DNA of 9,779 nt from Pollutimonas bauzanensis_A (GTDB taxonomy: Bacteria > Pseudomonadota > Gammaproteobacteria > Burkholderiales > Burkholderiaceae_B): positions 1-9,779 of the forward strand of contig NZ_JBEBUX010000147.1 of NCBI RefSeq assembly GCF_040393045.1, given 5' to 3'. Of this stretch, positions 1 through 6,086 are shown one piece after another. The position numbers were made by a program, and so were the translations under genes. The stretch's first letter is position 1, and every line of letters starts with the position of its first letter. The notes beneath the pieces are model-generated. The model worked only from the letters and a program-made list of their open reading frames with translations. It was not told where the DNA came from and did not search any database.

Positions 1-71
1 TTAGCTCAGTTGGTTAGAGCGCTACGTTGACATCGTAGAGGTCGCTGGTTCGAACCCAGTACTGCCTACCA
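1..71 (+). tRNA. tRNA-Val (anticodon GAC), missing first 6 bases
   Basis: The window opens at about tRNA position 7. The D arm (GCTC/GAGC), anticodon stem CTACG/CGTAG with loop TTGACAT, T arm with TTCGAAC loop, and 3' acceptor strand ACTGCCT followed by encoded ACCA are all readable. Loop positions 34-36 are GAC, which pairs with GUC/GUU valine codons. The missing 5' acceptor bases lie outside the window. The CCA end is encoded in the DNA. A hairpin and a strong terminator follow, so this is the last gene of its transcript. Identity is direct from the sequence. Confidence 0.95.
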
Positions 72-82
72 GATACTTGCTG

Positions 83-106
83 TGATGATAAGTAAACAAA
101 TCATCA
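83..106 (+). other. Small hairpin in the tRNA trailer
   Basis: A perfect 7-bp inverted repeat, TGATGAT / ATCATCA, encloses a 10-nt A-rich loop 11 bases after the tRNA CCA end. It sits between the mature tRNA and the terminator, so it would form in the 3' trailer of the precursor. It might block exonucleases or position trailer cleavage, but no function is shown by the sequence. It may also be chance. Confidence 0.35.
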
Positions 107-115
107 TTAGCCACG

Positions 116-150
116 AAAACCCGCACAGCTTCGCGCTTTGCGGGTTTTTT
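116..150 (+). terminator. Bidirectional intrinsic terminator between tRNA-Val and pncC-like gene
   Basis: A 10-bp perfect stem, AAAACCCGCA / TGCGGGTTTT, closes a 13-nt loop and is followed by a run of six T on the plus strand (145-150), ending the tRNA transcript. Read on the minus strand the same stem ends in four T, so it can also end the convergent pncC-like transcript whose stop lies 40 bp away. Stem strength and T-run make this the clearest terminator in the window. Confidence 0.9.
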
Positions 151-189
151 GCATTTGCATCATATAACGCCTGGTTTTGGCGAGTAGAT

Positions 190-675
190 TTACTCTAGTT
201 GCCTATGCAGCTCGGTAAGACGCAACAATGCAAAGTCGGCGCTCGCCTGGCGGATTTCGTTGCGCATCCCGACAAATATCTTGGTTTCGGCAAACACCCA
301 TGGCTCTGTGCCTGGTCGCTTAAACGCCCAAGCAAAACATTGTGTACCTGCGGGAGGGCCGTCCGGCATGTCGTCGGTAACGCCGGTATTGGCAATGGCA
401 ACATTCGCCCGACCTCGAACAAGCGCGCCCAATGCCATCTCGCGTGAAACCGCTACGCTGGTCAAGCCATAGGCATCGATAGTTTGCTTACGCACATCCA
501 GGCATTTCATCTTTGCCGACGGTGAGTAAACGACAAAAGCACAATCCAATAAGGCTCCAGCGCCTGGAATATCCGCCAAAGTAGCCGCGATTAGCCCCGC
601 AGTGCATGATTCCCCGGTAGCAAGCACCAGTCCCTGCTCTTGCATATATTGCGCTACCTTCTCGATATCACCCAT
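190..675 (-). CDS. pncC: CinA C-terminal domain protein (nicotinamide-nucleotide amidase-like)
   Basis: The 161-residue protein matches a stand-alone CinA C-terminal domain. In this family PncC hydrolyses the amide of nicotinamide mononucleotide to give nicotinate mononucleotide in pyridine-nucleotide recycling; the location is cytoplasmic. Visible motifs are GESCTAGL at residues 21-28 with the likely nucleophile S23, YSPSAK at 50-55 where family members have a Y-x-N-x-x-K-like segment, AVS at 75-77, and F-V-G-x-R-x-x-I-R at 134-142. The usual glycine-rich G-x-AGPGG loop is altered here to GVTDDMPDG (98-106), so full activity is not certain. The N-terminal MPTase-like domain of long CinA proteins is absent, as in E. 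coli-type short forms. The ATG at 675 has a GGAG ribosome site about 6 bases upstream. It converges on the tRNA gene and diverges from exoX. Confidence 0.8.
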   Translation of the reverse strand: MGDIEKVAQYMQEQGLVLATGESCTAGLIAATLADIPGAGALLDCAFVVYSPSAKMKCLDVRKQTIDAYGLTSVAVSREMALGALVRGRANVAIANTGVTDDMPDGPPAGTQCFAWAFKRPGTEPWVFAETKIFVGMRNEIRQASADFALLRLTELHRQLE

Positions 676-691
676 TTCTGTCTCCGCGTGC

Positions 692-721
692 CCGACACGA
701 TGCGCAACCTTCCCCTAGAAT
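692..721 (+). promoter_or_regulatory. Candidate sigma-70 promoter for exoX-like gene
   Basis: CCGACA at 692-697 (4 of 6 bases of the -35 consensus) is separated by 18 bp from TAGAAT at 716-721 (-10). Transcription would start near 728, about 66 bases before the ATG at 794. The site lies in the 118-bp space between the divergent pncC-like and exoX-like genes. No equally good promoter was found on the minus strand here. This is pattern-based only. Confidence 0.35.
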
Positions 722-793
722 AGCTGCACTCGTCCAGCAAGCGCTGTACCACGCGCCCTGGCGCACTCCCCCATCGACCACCAAGGAGCCCCC

Positions 794-1450
794 ATGACCG
801 CCGTTATTTTTGACACCGAAACAACGGGCACTCAGGATGCGCAAATCATTGAAGCAGCCTGGCTGCGCCTGGACTCGCCCACTGCGTTAAATATCACCGA
901 ACAGTTCGAGCAGCGCTACCGGCCCACTCAGCGCATCAGCCTGGGCGCACTGGCCACCCATCATATTTATGACGAAGACCTAGCCGATTGCCCGCCACAC
1001 ACCCAGTTCAAGCTTCCCGCCGACGTGCAATACATCATCGGCCATAATATTGATTATGACTGGAAGGTAGCTGGCCAACCCGATGTAAAGCGTATCTGCA
1101 CGCTGGCGTTAAGCCGCAGCCTTTATCCTGAAGCAGACAGCCACAGTCAGTCGGCCATGATCTATCTGATTGACCGGTCAAACGCCAGGAACCTGTTGAA
1201 ATCGGCACACTCGGCGCTGGCTGATGTACAAAACTGCCGGTCGCTTTTGGCGCATCTGATCAGTCGCGCAGGCCACGCAGCAGACTGGGAAACGCTATGG
1301 CAGCTGTCAGAGCAAGCGCGCGTTCCCAAGGTCATGACTTTCGGCAAGCACAAAGGAAGCCTTATCGCAGACATCCCTGCGGACTATAAAGCCTGGCTAT
1401 TGCGACAGCCTGACGTCGATCCCTATTTACAGGCGGCCCTTCGCGGCTAG
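794..1450 (+). CDS. exoX: ExoX-like DEDDh 3'-5' exonuclease
   Basis: The 218-residue protein has a DnaQ-like RNase T/DEDDh exonuclease fold. Motif ExoI is FDTETTG with D7 and E9. ExoII is HNIDYD with D89 as the expected metal ligand (residues 84-89). ExoIII is H139-x4-D144 (HSALAD), the DEDDh signature. All acidic and histidine catalytic positions are present. A C-terminal FGKHKG segment at 183-188 with DYKAWLL at 197-203 matches the tail of E. coli exodeoxyribonuclease X, which is almost the same length (220 residues). ExoX removes nucleotides from DNA 3' ends in mismatch and recombination repair. The ATG at 794 is preceded by AAGGAG at 783-788, an excellent ribosome site. The stop is 2 bp from that of the convergent small gene. 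A general exonuclease of the same superfamily is the main alternative. Confidence 0.8.
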   Translation: MTAVIFDTETTGTQDAQIIEAAWLRLDSPTALNITEQFEQRYRPTQRISLGALATHHIYDEDLADCPPHTQFKLPADVQYIIGHNIDYDWKVAGQPDVKRICTLALSRSLYPEADSHSQSAMIYLIDRSNARNLLKSAHSALADVQNCRSLLAHLISRAGHAADWETLWQLSEQARVPKVMTFGKHKGSLIADIPADYKAWLLRQPDVDPYLQAALRG

Positions 1451-1452
1451 CG

Positions 1453-1686
1453 CTATTCCGCCGGTTTCGGGACCGTCTGTATCAGTCGCAGTACAGCTTC
1501 ATTTTTTTCCCGGGCCACCCGTTGGTGGACCAACCAGCTTTCCATCAGTTTCACTGATCCGGTCTGGCCAACGCCTTTTTCGTTGTGAAAGGCGGAAAGC
1601 GCTTCGTTCTCTTTGGCTTTTGCTTCGCTGAATTCATCGATCGCTTCCGCCACTTTACGCTTCCAAGTCTCCATTGCTCCATCCAT
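1453..1686 (-). CDS. Small charged hypothetical protein (77 aa)
   Basis: I do not recognise this protein. It is rich in K, E and A and predicted mostly helical, with a helix around residues 5-35 (WKRKVAEAIDEFSEAKAKEN) and another around 45-70, linked by a GVGQTGS turn. There is no signal peptide, membrane segment or cysteine. The frame is open further up to a GTG at 1731 (92 aa), but a near-consensus promoter at 1719-1747 overlaps that GTG, so translation should begin downstream. The ATG at 1686 has AAAGG about 13 bases upstream; a second ATG at 1674 (73 aa) has GGATGG 4 bases upstream and is an alternative. It converges on exoX with a 2-bp gap and no terminator between. Function is unknown; a helical DNA- or protein-binding role would be a guess. 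Confidence 0.6.
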   Translation of the reverse strand: MDGAMETWKRKVAEAIDEFSEAKAKENEALSAFHNEKGVGQTGSVKLMESWLVHQRVAREKNEAVLRLIQTVPKPAE

Positions 1687-1718
1687 TTTATTATTGGTAC
1701 CTTTAAAATTTGGATGAA

Positions 1719-1747
1719 ATAATAAACCCACGTTGGCTGCCCGGCAA
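1719..1747 (-). promoter_or_regulatory. Near-consensus sigma-70 promoter for the 77-aa gene
   Basis: Read on the minus strand, TTGCCG (1742-1747) and TATTAT (1719-1724) are separated by exactly 17 bp. The -35 matches 4 of 6 and the -10 matches 5 of 6 consensus bases. Transcription would start near 1712, leaving a leader of about 26 nt before the ATG at 1686. Because the GTG at 1731 falls inside the spacer, the site decides against the longer reading frame. It lies in the short gap after the bug stop codon, so the small gene likely has its own transcript. Confidence 0.6.
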
Positions 1748-1777
1748 GCTGCGGCCCGTCAATCCTTTATAACGCGG

Positions 1778-2752
1778 CTAATCGATCTGGATTCCCAGGT
1801 CTTTTACCAGCTTACCCAAGCGTTGCGCCTCTGAATTGACCAGCGAGGTAAATTGCTCTGGCGTGCCTCCGACCACTTCGCTGCCAATGCCCTCCCATCG
1901 TTTGGCGAACTCGGGGTCCTGGAATATTTCATTAAGAGCAGTGTTGTACTTGGCGATGATATCTGCCGGCGTACCCGCGGCGGCCACGATACCGTGCCAA
2001 GCATAATAATCAAAATCCTTGATCCCTGATTCTTGCATCGTGGGCACATCGGGCAACTGCTGCGACCGCTTCGCTGTGGTCACGGCTATCGGGTAGAAAT
2101 CCTTATTCTTGATGAATTGCATAGAACTACCCAGGATGTCGAACATGCTAAAGATATGCCCGCCCATCATGTCGTTGATCGCCGGCCCCGCCCCTTTGTA
2201 GGGAATATGTTGAATAGGCGCCTGGGTCACGGTCTTGAAAAGCTCGCCGCCCAGATGTTGCGGCGAACCATTACCAGCGGATCCAAAAGTGGCTTTGCCT
2301 ACATTCGCTTTGGCGTACGCAATATATTCTTGAACTGTCTTCACCGGGGTTGTTGATTTCACCTCCAGCACCAAGGGAAACTTGGAGATTTGAATAATGG
2401 ATGAAAAATCCTTGATCGGGTCATATGCCAGATTCTTGAACAAGGTCTGGTTCACAGCCATATTGCCACTAGCAGCCAATAATATGGTGTAGCCATTGGG
2501 CTTCGATTTAGCCACATCCAAAGAACCGATGTTTCCGCTGGCGCCGGCTTTATTTTCAACAACAACAGATGTGCCCAGTTTCTTTGACAGGGGTTCAGCA
2601 ATCAGGCGCGCCATAAGGTCGGTGGGCCCACCAGGAGGGAATGGCACCACAAAACGTATTGGTTCGGTAGGCCATGCTTGGGCGGCCACTGATAAAGCGG
2701 GGGCAATTAACAAGACTGTTGTGAAGGCGACAGAAATACGGCGTTTGAACAT
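1778..2752 (-). CDS. Bug-family (TctC-like) periplasmic solute-binding protein
   Basis: A 324-residue extracytoplasmic binding protein of the Bug family, very expanded in Bordetella and relatives. The N-terminus is a signal peptide: MFKRR, a hydrophobic stretch to about residue 20, then VAAQA with probable cleavage after A26 before WPTEPIRFVVPFPPGG. That last stretch (27-42) is the family hallmark that begins the mature protein. Other hallmarks are NKAGASGNIG (67-76), GSAGNGSPQHLGG (157-169), PYKGAGPAI (184-192) and LPDVPTM (233-239). Bug proteins bind small carboxylates, amino acids or aromatics; the ligand cannot be read here. I prefer the ATG at 2752, with AAAGG about 10 bases upstream, over a TTG at 2782 that would place ten extra residues before the signal peptide. 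No TctA/TctB membrane subunits are in the window, which is common for Bug proteins. Confidence 0.9.
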   Translation of the reverse strand: MFKRRISVAFTTVLLIAPALSVAAQAWPTEPIRFVVPFPPGGPTDLMARLIAEPLSKKLGTSVVVENKAGASGNIGSLDVAKSKPNGYTILLAASGNMAVNQTLFKNLAYDPIKDFSSIIQISKFPLVLEVKSTTPVKTVQEYIAYAKANVGKATFGSAGNGSPQHLGGELFKTVTQAPIQHIPYKGAGPAINDMMGGHIFSMFDILGSSMQFIKNKDFYPIAVTTAKRSQQLPDVPTMQESGIKDFDYYAWHGIVAAAGTPADIIAKYNTALNEIFQDPEFAKRWEGIGSEVVGGTPEQFTSLVNSEAQRLGKLVKDLGIQID

Positions 2753-2876
2753 GCGTAAGCGACCTTTGGAAAAGTGAGCCAAATGAAAGGCGCCATAGCA
2801 CCGCTGGCGACAAGCTTTTCAGCGTAAACCACTTTGATCTGACGAGTCTATAGCGGTTGTGCCTAGGTGATACTTC
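2753..2876 (-). other. 124-bp gap between MFS and bug genes
   Basis: I see no convincing promoter or T-tailed terminator here. A short inverted repeat, CTAGG (2863-2867) and CCTAG (2876-2880), overlaps the MFS stop codon but is only 5 bp. The ribosome site of bug lies at the low-coordinate end. The gap is long enough for an independent bug promoter, so co-transcription with the MFS gene is uncertain. Confidence 0.3.
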
Positions 2877-4076
2877 CTAGCGCGCTGCACGCCGGGGCAT
2901 ACGCCACACCGCCACACCAAAAATAGCCAGGCCGCCCAACGCCAAACCGGCGCCTACCCAACCTGTGGAAGTCCAGCCATAGCCGCCGGCAATCGCCACG
3001 CCGCCTAGCCACGCGCCCAATGCATTGGCCATATTGAATGCAGAATGGTTAAGCGATGCCGCAAGGGTTTGCGCATGGGGCGCGGCATCCATCAAACGGA
3101 TCTGCAATGGCGGGCCAATAGCTACACCGCTGCCTATTAACATGACGCCAAGCATCGCCGTCCATGGATTGCCCGCCATAAATGGAAATAACAGCAACAC
3201 CAGCACGTTCCACACCAGCAAAATGCCGATGGACGGCATCAACGCCTGGTCTGCCAGCCATCCGCCTATGACATTACCGATGATCATGCCTACGCCGACA
3301 AACGATAGCGCAAAGGGCACCATGCCTGGCGCCACACCCGACACTTCCGTCAGGGTCGGTGCGATATAGCTGACCACACTGAACAACCCCCCGAAACCTA
3401 TCGCACCTATGCCCAGGGTTAGCCACACCTGCTCCAACCGCAACGCGCTCAGTTCGCGCATCGGACTGTTCAGGCGGGAGGCAGGCGCATCCGGCAAAAT
3501 GACTCGTACGAGCAGCATGGTAATCAGCCCGATCACACTCACCGCGACGAAAGCGGCGCGCCAGCTCCATGCCTGCCCCAGCCACACCGCCAACGGATTG
3601 CCGATCAGGACAGCCACTGTCAAGCCCAGCATGACCCGGCCCACCGCTTGCCCGCGGCGGGCGGGCTCCGCCATCGATGCCGCCACCAGGGCAGCTACGC
3701 CAAAATAGGCCCCGTGCGGCATGCCGCTCAAGAAACGAAACAGCATGACGGAACCATACGACGGGGCCAATGCGCTGGCCAGATTGCCCGCTGCGAAGAT
3801 GCCCATCAATACAATCAACAGCATGCGCCGCGATATCCTCGCGGCAAGCACCGCGATCAGCGGCGCACCAATGACCACACCCAAGGCGTAGGCGCTAATG
3901 AGATGACCGACTTCAGGCGCTGTCAGCCCAAGATCGTCGGCAATATTGGGCAGCAGACCCATGATGGAGAATTCGCCTGTGCCGATGGCGAAGCCGCCTA
4001 CGGCAAGGGATAACTCGGCGGCGATACGGCGGCCTGTAGTAACAGCACGACCGTGAAGCAAAACAGGCGCAGACAT
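2877..4076 (-). CDS. MFS transporter, DHA1 (AraJ/YdhP-like) family
   Basis: A 399-residue inner-membrane protein with about 12 hydrophobic segments, two six-helix halves joined by a loop near residues 193-213. GTGEFSIMGLLPNIADDL (32-49) in helix 1 and LISAYALGVVIGAP (59-72) are typical of the AraJ/YdhP/NepI drug:proton antiporter group. The helix 2-3 loop reads AARISRRMLL (78-87), a relaxed motif A, and RFLSGMPHGAYFG (114-126) fits helix 4. A GGWLAD (271-276) repeat of motif A occurs in the second half. Members export sugars, nucleosides or drugs; the substrate is unknown here. I choose ATG 4076, although its ribosome site is poor; a TTG at 4100 would add eight residues but coincides with the predicted transcription start. 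It follows kynU after 57 bp, and its leader carries operator-like repeats. Confidence 0.85.
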   Translation of the reverse strand: MSAPVLLHGRAVTTGRRIAAELSLAVGGFAIGTGEFSIMGLLPNIADDLGLTAPEVGHLISAYALGVVIGAPLIAVLAARISRRMLLIVLMGIFAAGNLASALAPSYGSVMLFRFLSGMPHGAYFGVAALVAASMAEPARRGQAVGRVMLGLTVAVLIGNPLAVWLGQAWSWRAAFVAVSVIGLITMLLVRVILPDAPASRLNSPMRELSALRLEQVWLTLGIGAIGFGGLFSVVSYIAPTLTEVSGVAPGMVPFALSFVGVGMIIGNVIGGWLADQALMPSIGILLVWNVLVLLLFPFMAGNPWTAMLGVMLIGSGVAIGPPLQIRLMDAAPHAQTLAASLNHSAFNMANALGAWLGGVAIAGGYGWTSTGWVGAGLALGGLAIFGVAVWRMPRRAAR

Positions 4077-4097
4077 GAGTATTAGGGAAAACGTTAA

Positions 4098-4135
4098 CAA
4101 GGGCGAGAGTATACGCCCTTGACTATGACGCCCTT
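4098..4135 (-). promoter_or_regulatory. Operator-like repeat cluster with -10 box before the MFS gene
   Basis: Plus-strand CAAGGGCG (4098-4105) and CGCCCTTG (4114-4121) form a perfect 8-bp inverted repeat around an 8-nt centre. A further CGCCCTT copy lies at 4129-4135, overlapping the kynU stop codon. The three 7-bp half-sites begin at 4099, 4114 and 4129, exactly 15 bp apart. On the minus strand the centre of the dyad contains TATACT, a good -10 box, but no clear -35 is seen. This looks like a repressor site over a promoter for the MFS gene. The dyad followed by TTGTTAACGTTTT could alternatively be a weak terminator for kynU. Confidence 0.45.
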
Positions 4136-5384
4136 ATGTAACAGTGTCTCGCTGCTGATTCTGGTCGTAAGCCCTATCGTCCAGAATATTCGTTAACGTT
4201 TCTACAGCATCCCAGACATCGGCATAATTCAGGTATAGCGGCGTAAAACCGAAGCGCATGATGTGCGGTTCGCGGTAGTCCCCTATTACACCGCGCGCAA
4301 TCAAGGCCCGCATAACGGCATAACCATGGGGATGAGCAAAACTGATATGGCTGCCACGCAATGCATGGTCGCGCGGCGTGACGAGTTCCAGAGGATGCCC
4401 GGCGCAACGCGTTTCGACCAAGTCGATGAATAAGTCGGTAAGCGCCAAGGACTTTTCACGTATCGCCGCCATGCTGGTTTGCGTGAATATATCCAGCCCG
4501 CACTCCACTAAAGCCAAGGAAACGATGGGCTGAGTGCCGCACAACGCGCGCCGAATGTCGGGGCTGGGTTCGAACTCAGGCTGCATGGAAAATGGCGCGG
4601 CATGCCCCCACCAACCCGACAAAGGATGGGTGAATTTCGTTTGGTGCCTATGCGGCACCCAAATAAAAGCTGGCGAGCCCGGGCCGCCGTTCAAATACTT
4701 ATACGTGCATCCCACAGCAAAATCAGCCCCGCAATCATTCAGCGCAACGGGCAACGCGCCTGCAGAGTGTGCAAGATCCCAAATCACCAGGGCTCCGTGC
4801 TTGTGGGCATGCGCTGTCGTGCCTGCCATATCATGCAGATAGCCGCTACGATAATTCACGTGTGTGAGCATGACGACAGCCGTATCATGATCGATGGCCG
4901 CCTCAAGTTCTTGCGCACTATCGACGAGACGGACTTGATAACCTCGCTCCAGCCATTGCGCCAGACCTTGGGCAATATAGATGTCGGTTGGAAAATTGCT
5001 GCGCTCTGTGACGATGTTTTTGCGCCGGGCCGTTTCAGGATGACTGGACTGAATCTGCAATGCAGCGGCAAGCGCTTTGAACAAGTTGATCGACGTGCTG
5101 TCGGTAACAACCACTTCGCCAGGTGCCGCACCTATCAAGGAAGCCAGCTTGTCGCCGAGCTTTGTTGACAGTTCGAACCAAGCTGCCGAATTCCAACTGC
5201 GTATCAGGCCGACGCCCCACTCTTGCGCAATCACCTGATGCGCACGCGCCAGCGACGCTTTGGGGCGAGCTCCAAGGGAATTGCCGTCCAGATAGATCAC
5301 ACCATCGGGCAGCGAAAATTCATTTTTAAGGAAAGCCAGCCCATCGTTCTGATCGAGCTGAACGCAATCGTCACGACTTATCAT
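4134..5384 (-). CDS. kynU: Kynureninase
   Basis: A 416-residue PLP enzyme, normal length for bacterial kynureninase, which cleaves L-kynurenine to anthranilate and L-alanine (EC 3.7.1.3) in the cytoplasm. Diagnostic segments are IYLDGNSLGARP (30-41), FPTD (131-134) near the cofactor ring, HVNYRSGYLHDM (175-186), WDLAHSAGALP (202-212) with D203 expected to contact the pyridine nitrogen, and CTYKYLNGGPG (226-236) with K229 as the Schiff-base lysine. SGWWGH (256-261) and MRFGFTPLYLNY (376-387) with R377 for the substrate carboxylate complete the active site; nothing essential is missing. ATG 5384 has GGAGA 7 bases upstream. It follows trpF after 31 bp, so the two are probably co-transcribed. The usual partners kynA (tryptophan dioxygenase) and kynB (formamidase) are not in the window. 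Confidence 0.96.
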   Translation of the reverse strand: MISRDDCVQLDQNDGLAFLKNEFSLPDGVIYLDGNSLGARPKASLARAHQVIAQEWGVGLIRSWNSAAWFELSTKLGDKLASLIGAAPGEVVVTDSTSINLFKALAAALQIQSSHPETARRKNIVTERSNFPTDIYIAQGLAQWLERGYQVRLVDSAQELEAAIDHDTAVVMLTHVNYRSGYLHDMAGTTAHAHKHGALVIWDLAHSAGALPVALNDCGADFAVGCTYKYLNGGPGSPAFIWVPHRHQTKFTHPLSGWWGHAAPFSMQPEFEPSPDIRRALCGTQPIVSLALVECGLDIFTQTSMAAIREKSLALTDLFIDLVETRCAGHPLELVTPRDHALRGSHISFAHPHGYAVMRALIARGVIGDYREPHIMRFGFTPLYLNYADVWDAVETLTNILDDRAYDQNQQRDTVT

Positions 5385-5415
5385 CTGGGGCTCTCCGACT
5401 GAGTTGCGCGAGGAG

Positions 5416-6069
5416 CTATGCGCTCTGGACAGCCGCCATGAACCGCTGAATTTTCAGGCTGGACTTGATGCCAGGCGCGTCTTCCACGCCACTGCTGACG
5501 TCTACAGCATAAGGCTGCATTGTCTTGATGGATGTTGCTACGGTATCGGGTGTAAGACCACCCGCCAAAATGGCAACACGGGTGTCTTCAGCTTGCTGAA
5601 CTAAATCGAGCAGCGACGCGTCCAGCGCCAGACCGCTGCCTCCGTATGCATCGCTGTAGCTGTCGAATAACCATGCACTGGCTGACTGATAACGCAGGCA
5701 TGTCTGCAATACGCCTTCGGGAGTATCGAGCCCGGGCGCGCCGACGCGGATCGCCCGAAAGTATCGATGATTGAAGCTTTCACAAAATTGCGGCGATTCA
5801 TCGCCGTGAAACTGCAACAAATCAGGTTGTACGAGCTTGATGACGTCCTGGACTTCTTGCGCTGTGGCATTCACGAACAAGGTCACCACGTTGACGAACG
5901 CGGGAACCGCCGCCCGCAGCTCGCGAGCCTGCTCGAGGCTGACTGCCCGCTGGCTTTTGGGATACATGACGAACCCAATGGCATCAGCTCCTGCCTGCAC
6001 AGCCGCATGGACATCCTCGAGGCGGGTCAACCCGCAAATCTTGACGCGGGTACGAAGCTGGCTATTCAT
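5416..6069 (-). CDS. trpF: Phosphoribosylanthranilate isomerase
   Basis: A 217-residue TIM-barrel enzyme of tryptophan synthesis that converts N-(5'-phosphoribosyl)anthranilate to CdRP (EC 5.3.1.24). The signature VKICGLTRLED is at residues 9-19, with C12 as the expected general base. LLQFHGDE (84-91), LFDS with D136 as the likely general acid (134-137), the phosphate-binding AGGLTPDTV (169-177) and DVSSGVE (190-196) are all present, so it looks active. ATG 6069 has AGG about 9 bases upstream, and dctM ends 17 bp before it. In relatives trpF usually follows truA directly and is often followed by trpBA or accD. Here a TRAP permease pair precedes it and kynU follows. Confidence 0.97.
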   Translation of the reverse strand: MNSQLRTRVKICGLTRLEDVHAAVQAGADAIGFVMYPKSQRAVSLEQARELRAAVPAFVNVVTLFVNATAQEVQDVIKLVQPDLLQFHGDESPQFCESFNHRYFRAIRVGAPGLDTPEGVLQTCLRYQSASAWLFDSYSDAYGGSGLALDASLLDLVQQAEDTRVAILAGGLTPDTVATSIKTMQPYAVDVSSGVEDAPGIKSSLKIQRFMAAVQSA

Positions 6070-6086
6070 TGTCGATGACCTGCCTG

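Noticed and set aside
1..71. tRNA-Val as an integration site for a genomic island
   Set aside because: No integrase, phage gene or repeat of the tRNA 3' end was seen in the window; pncC and exoX are ordinary chromosomal genes.
168..195. Second terminator after the pncC-like gene (CGCC/GGCG and GAGTA/TACTC repeats)
   Set aside because: Stems are 4-5 bp, they overlap at 182 and no T-run follows on the minus strand. The strong stem at 116-150 serves both directions.
2753..2782. TTG start at 2782 for the bug gene
   Set aside because: It would put ten residues in front of a perfect signal peptide; ATG 2752 with AAAGG upstream is better.
4077..4100. TTG start at 4100 for the MFS gene
   Set aside because: A rare start codon lying at the predicted transcription start, adding eight residues not needed by the family. 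It is not fully excluded, because ATG 4076 has a weak ribosome site.
4602..5168. 188-codon open frame on the plus strand
   Set aside because: It lies opposite kynU, whose frame carries every kynureninase motif. The product shows no family features.
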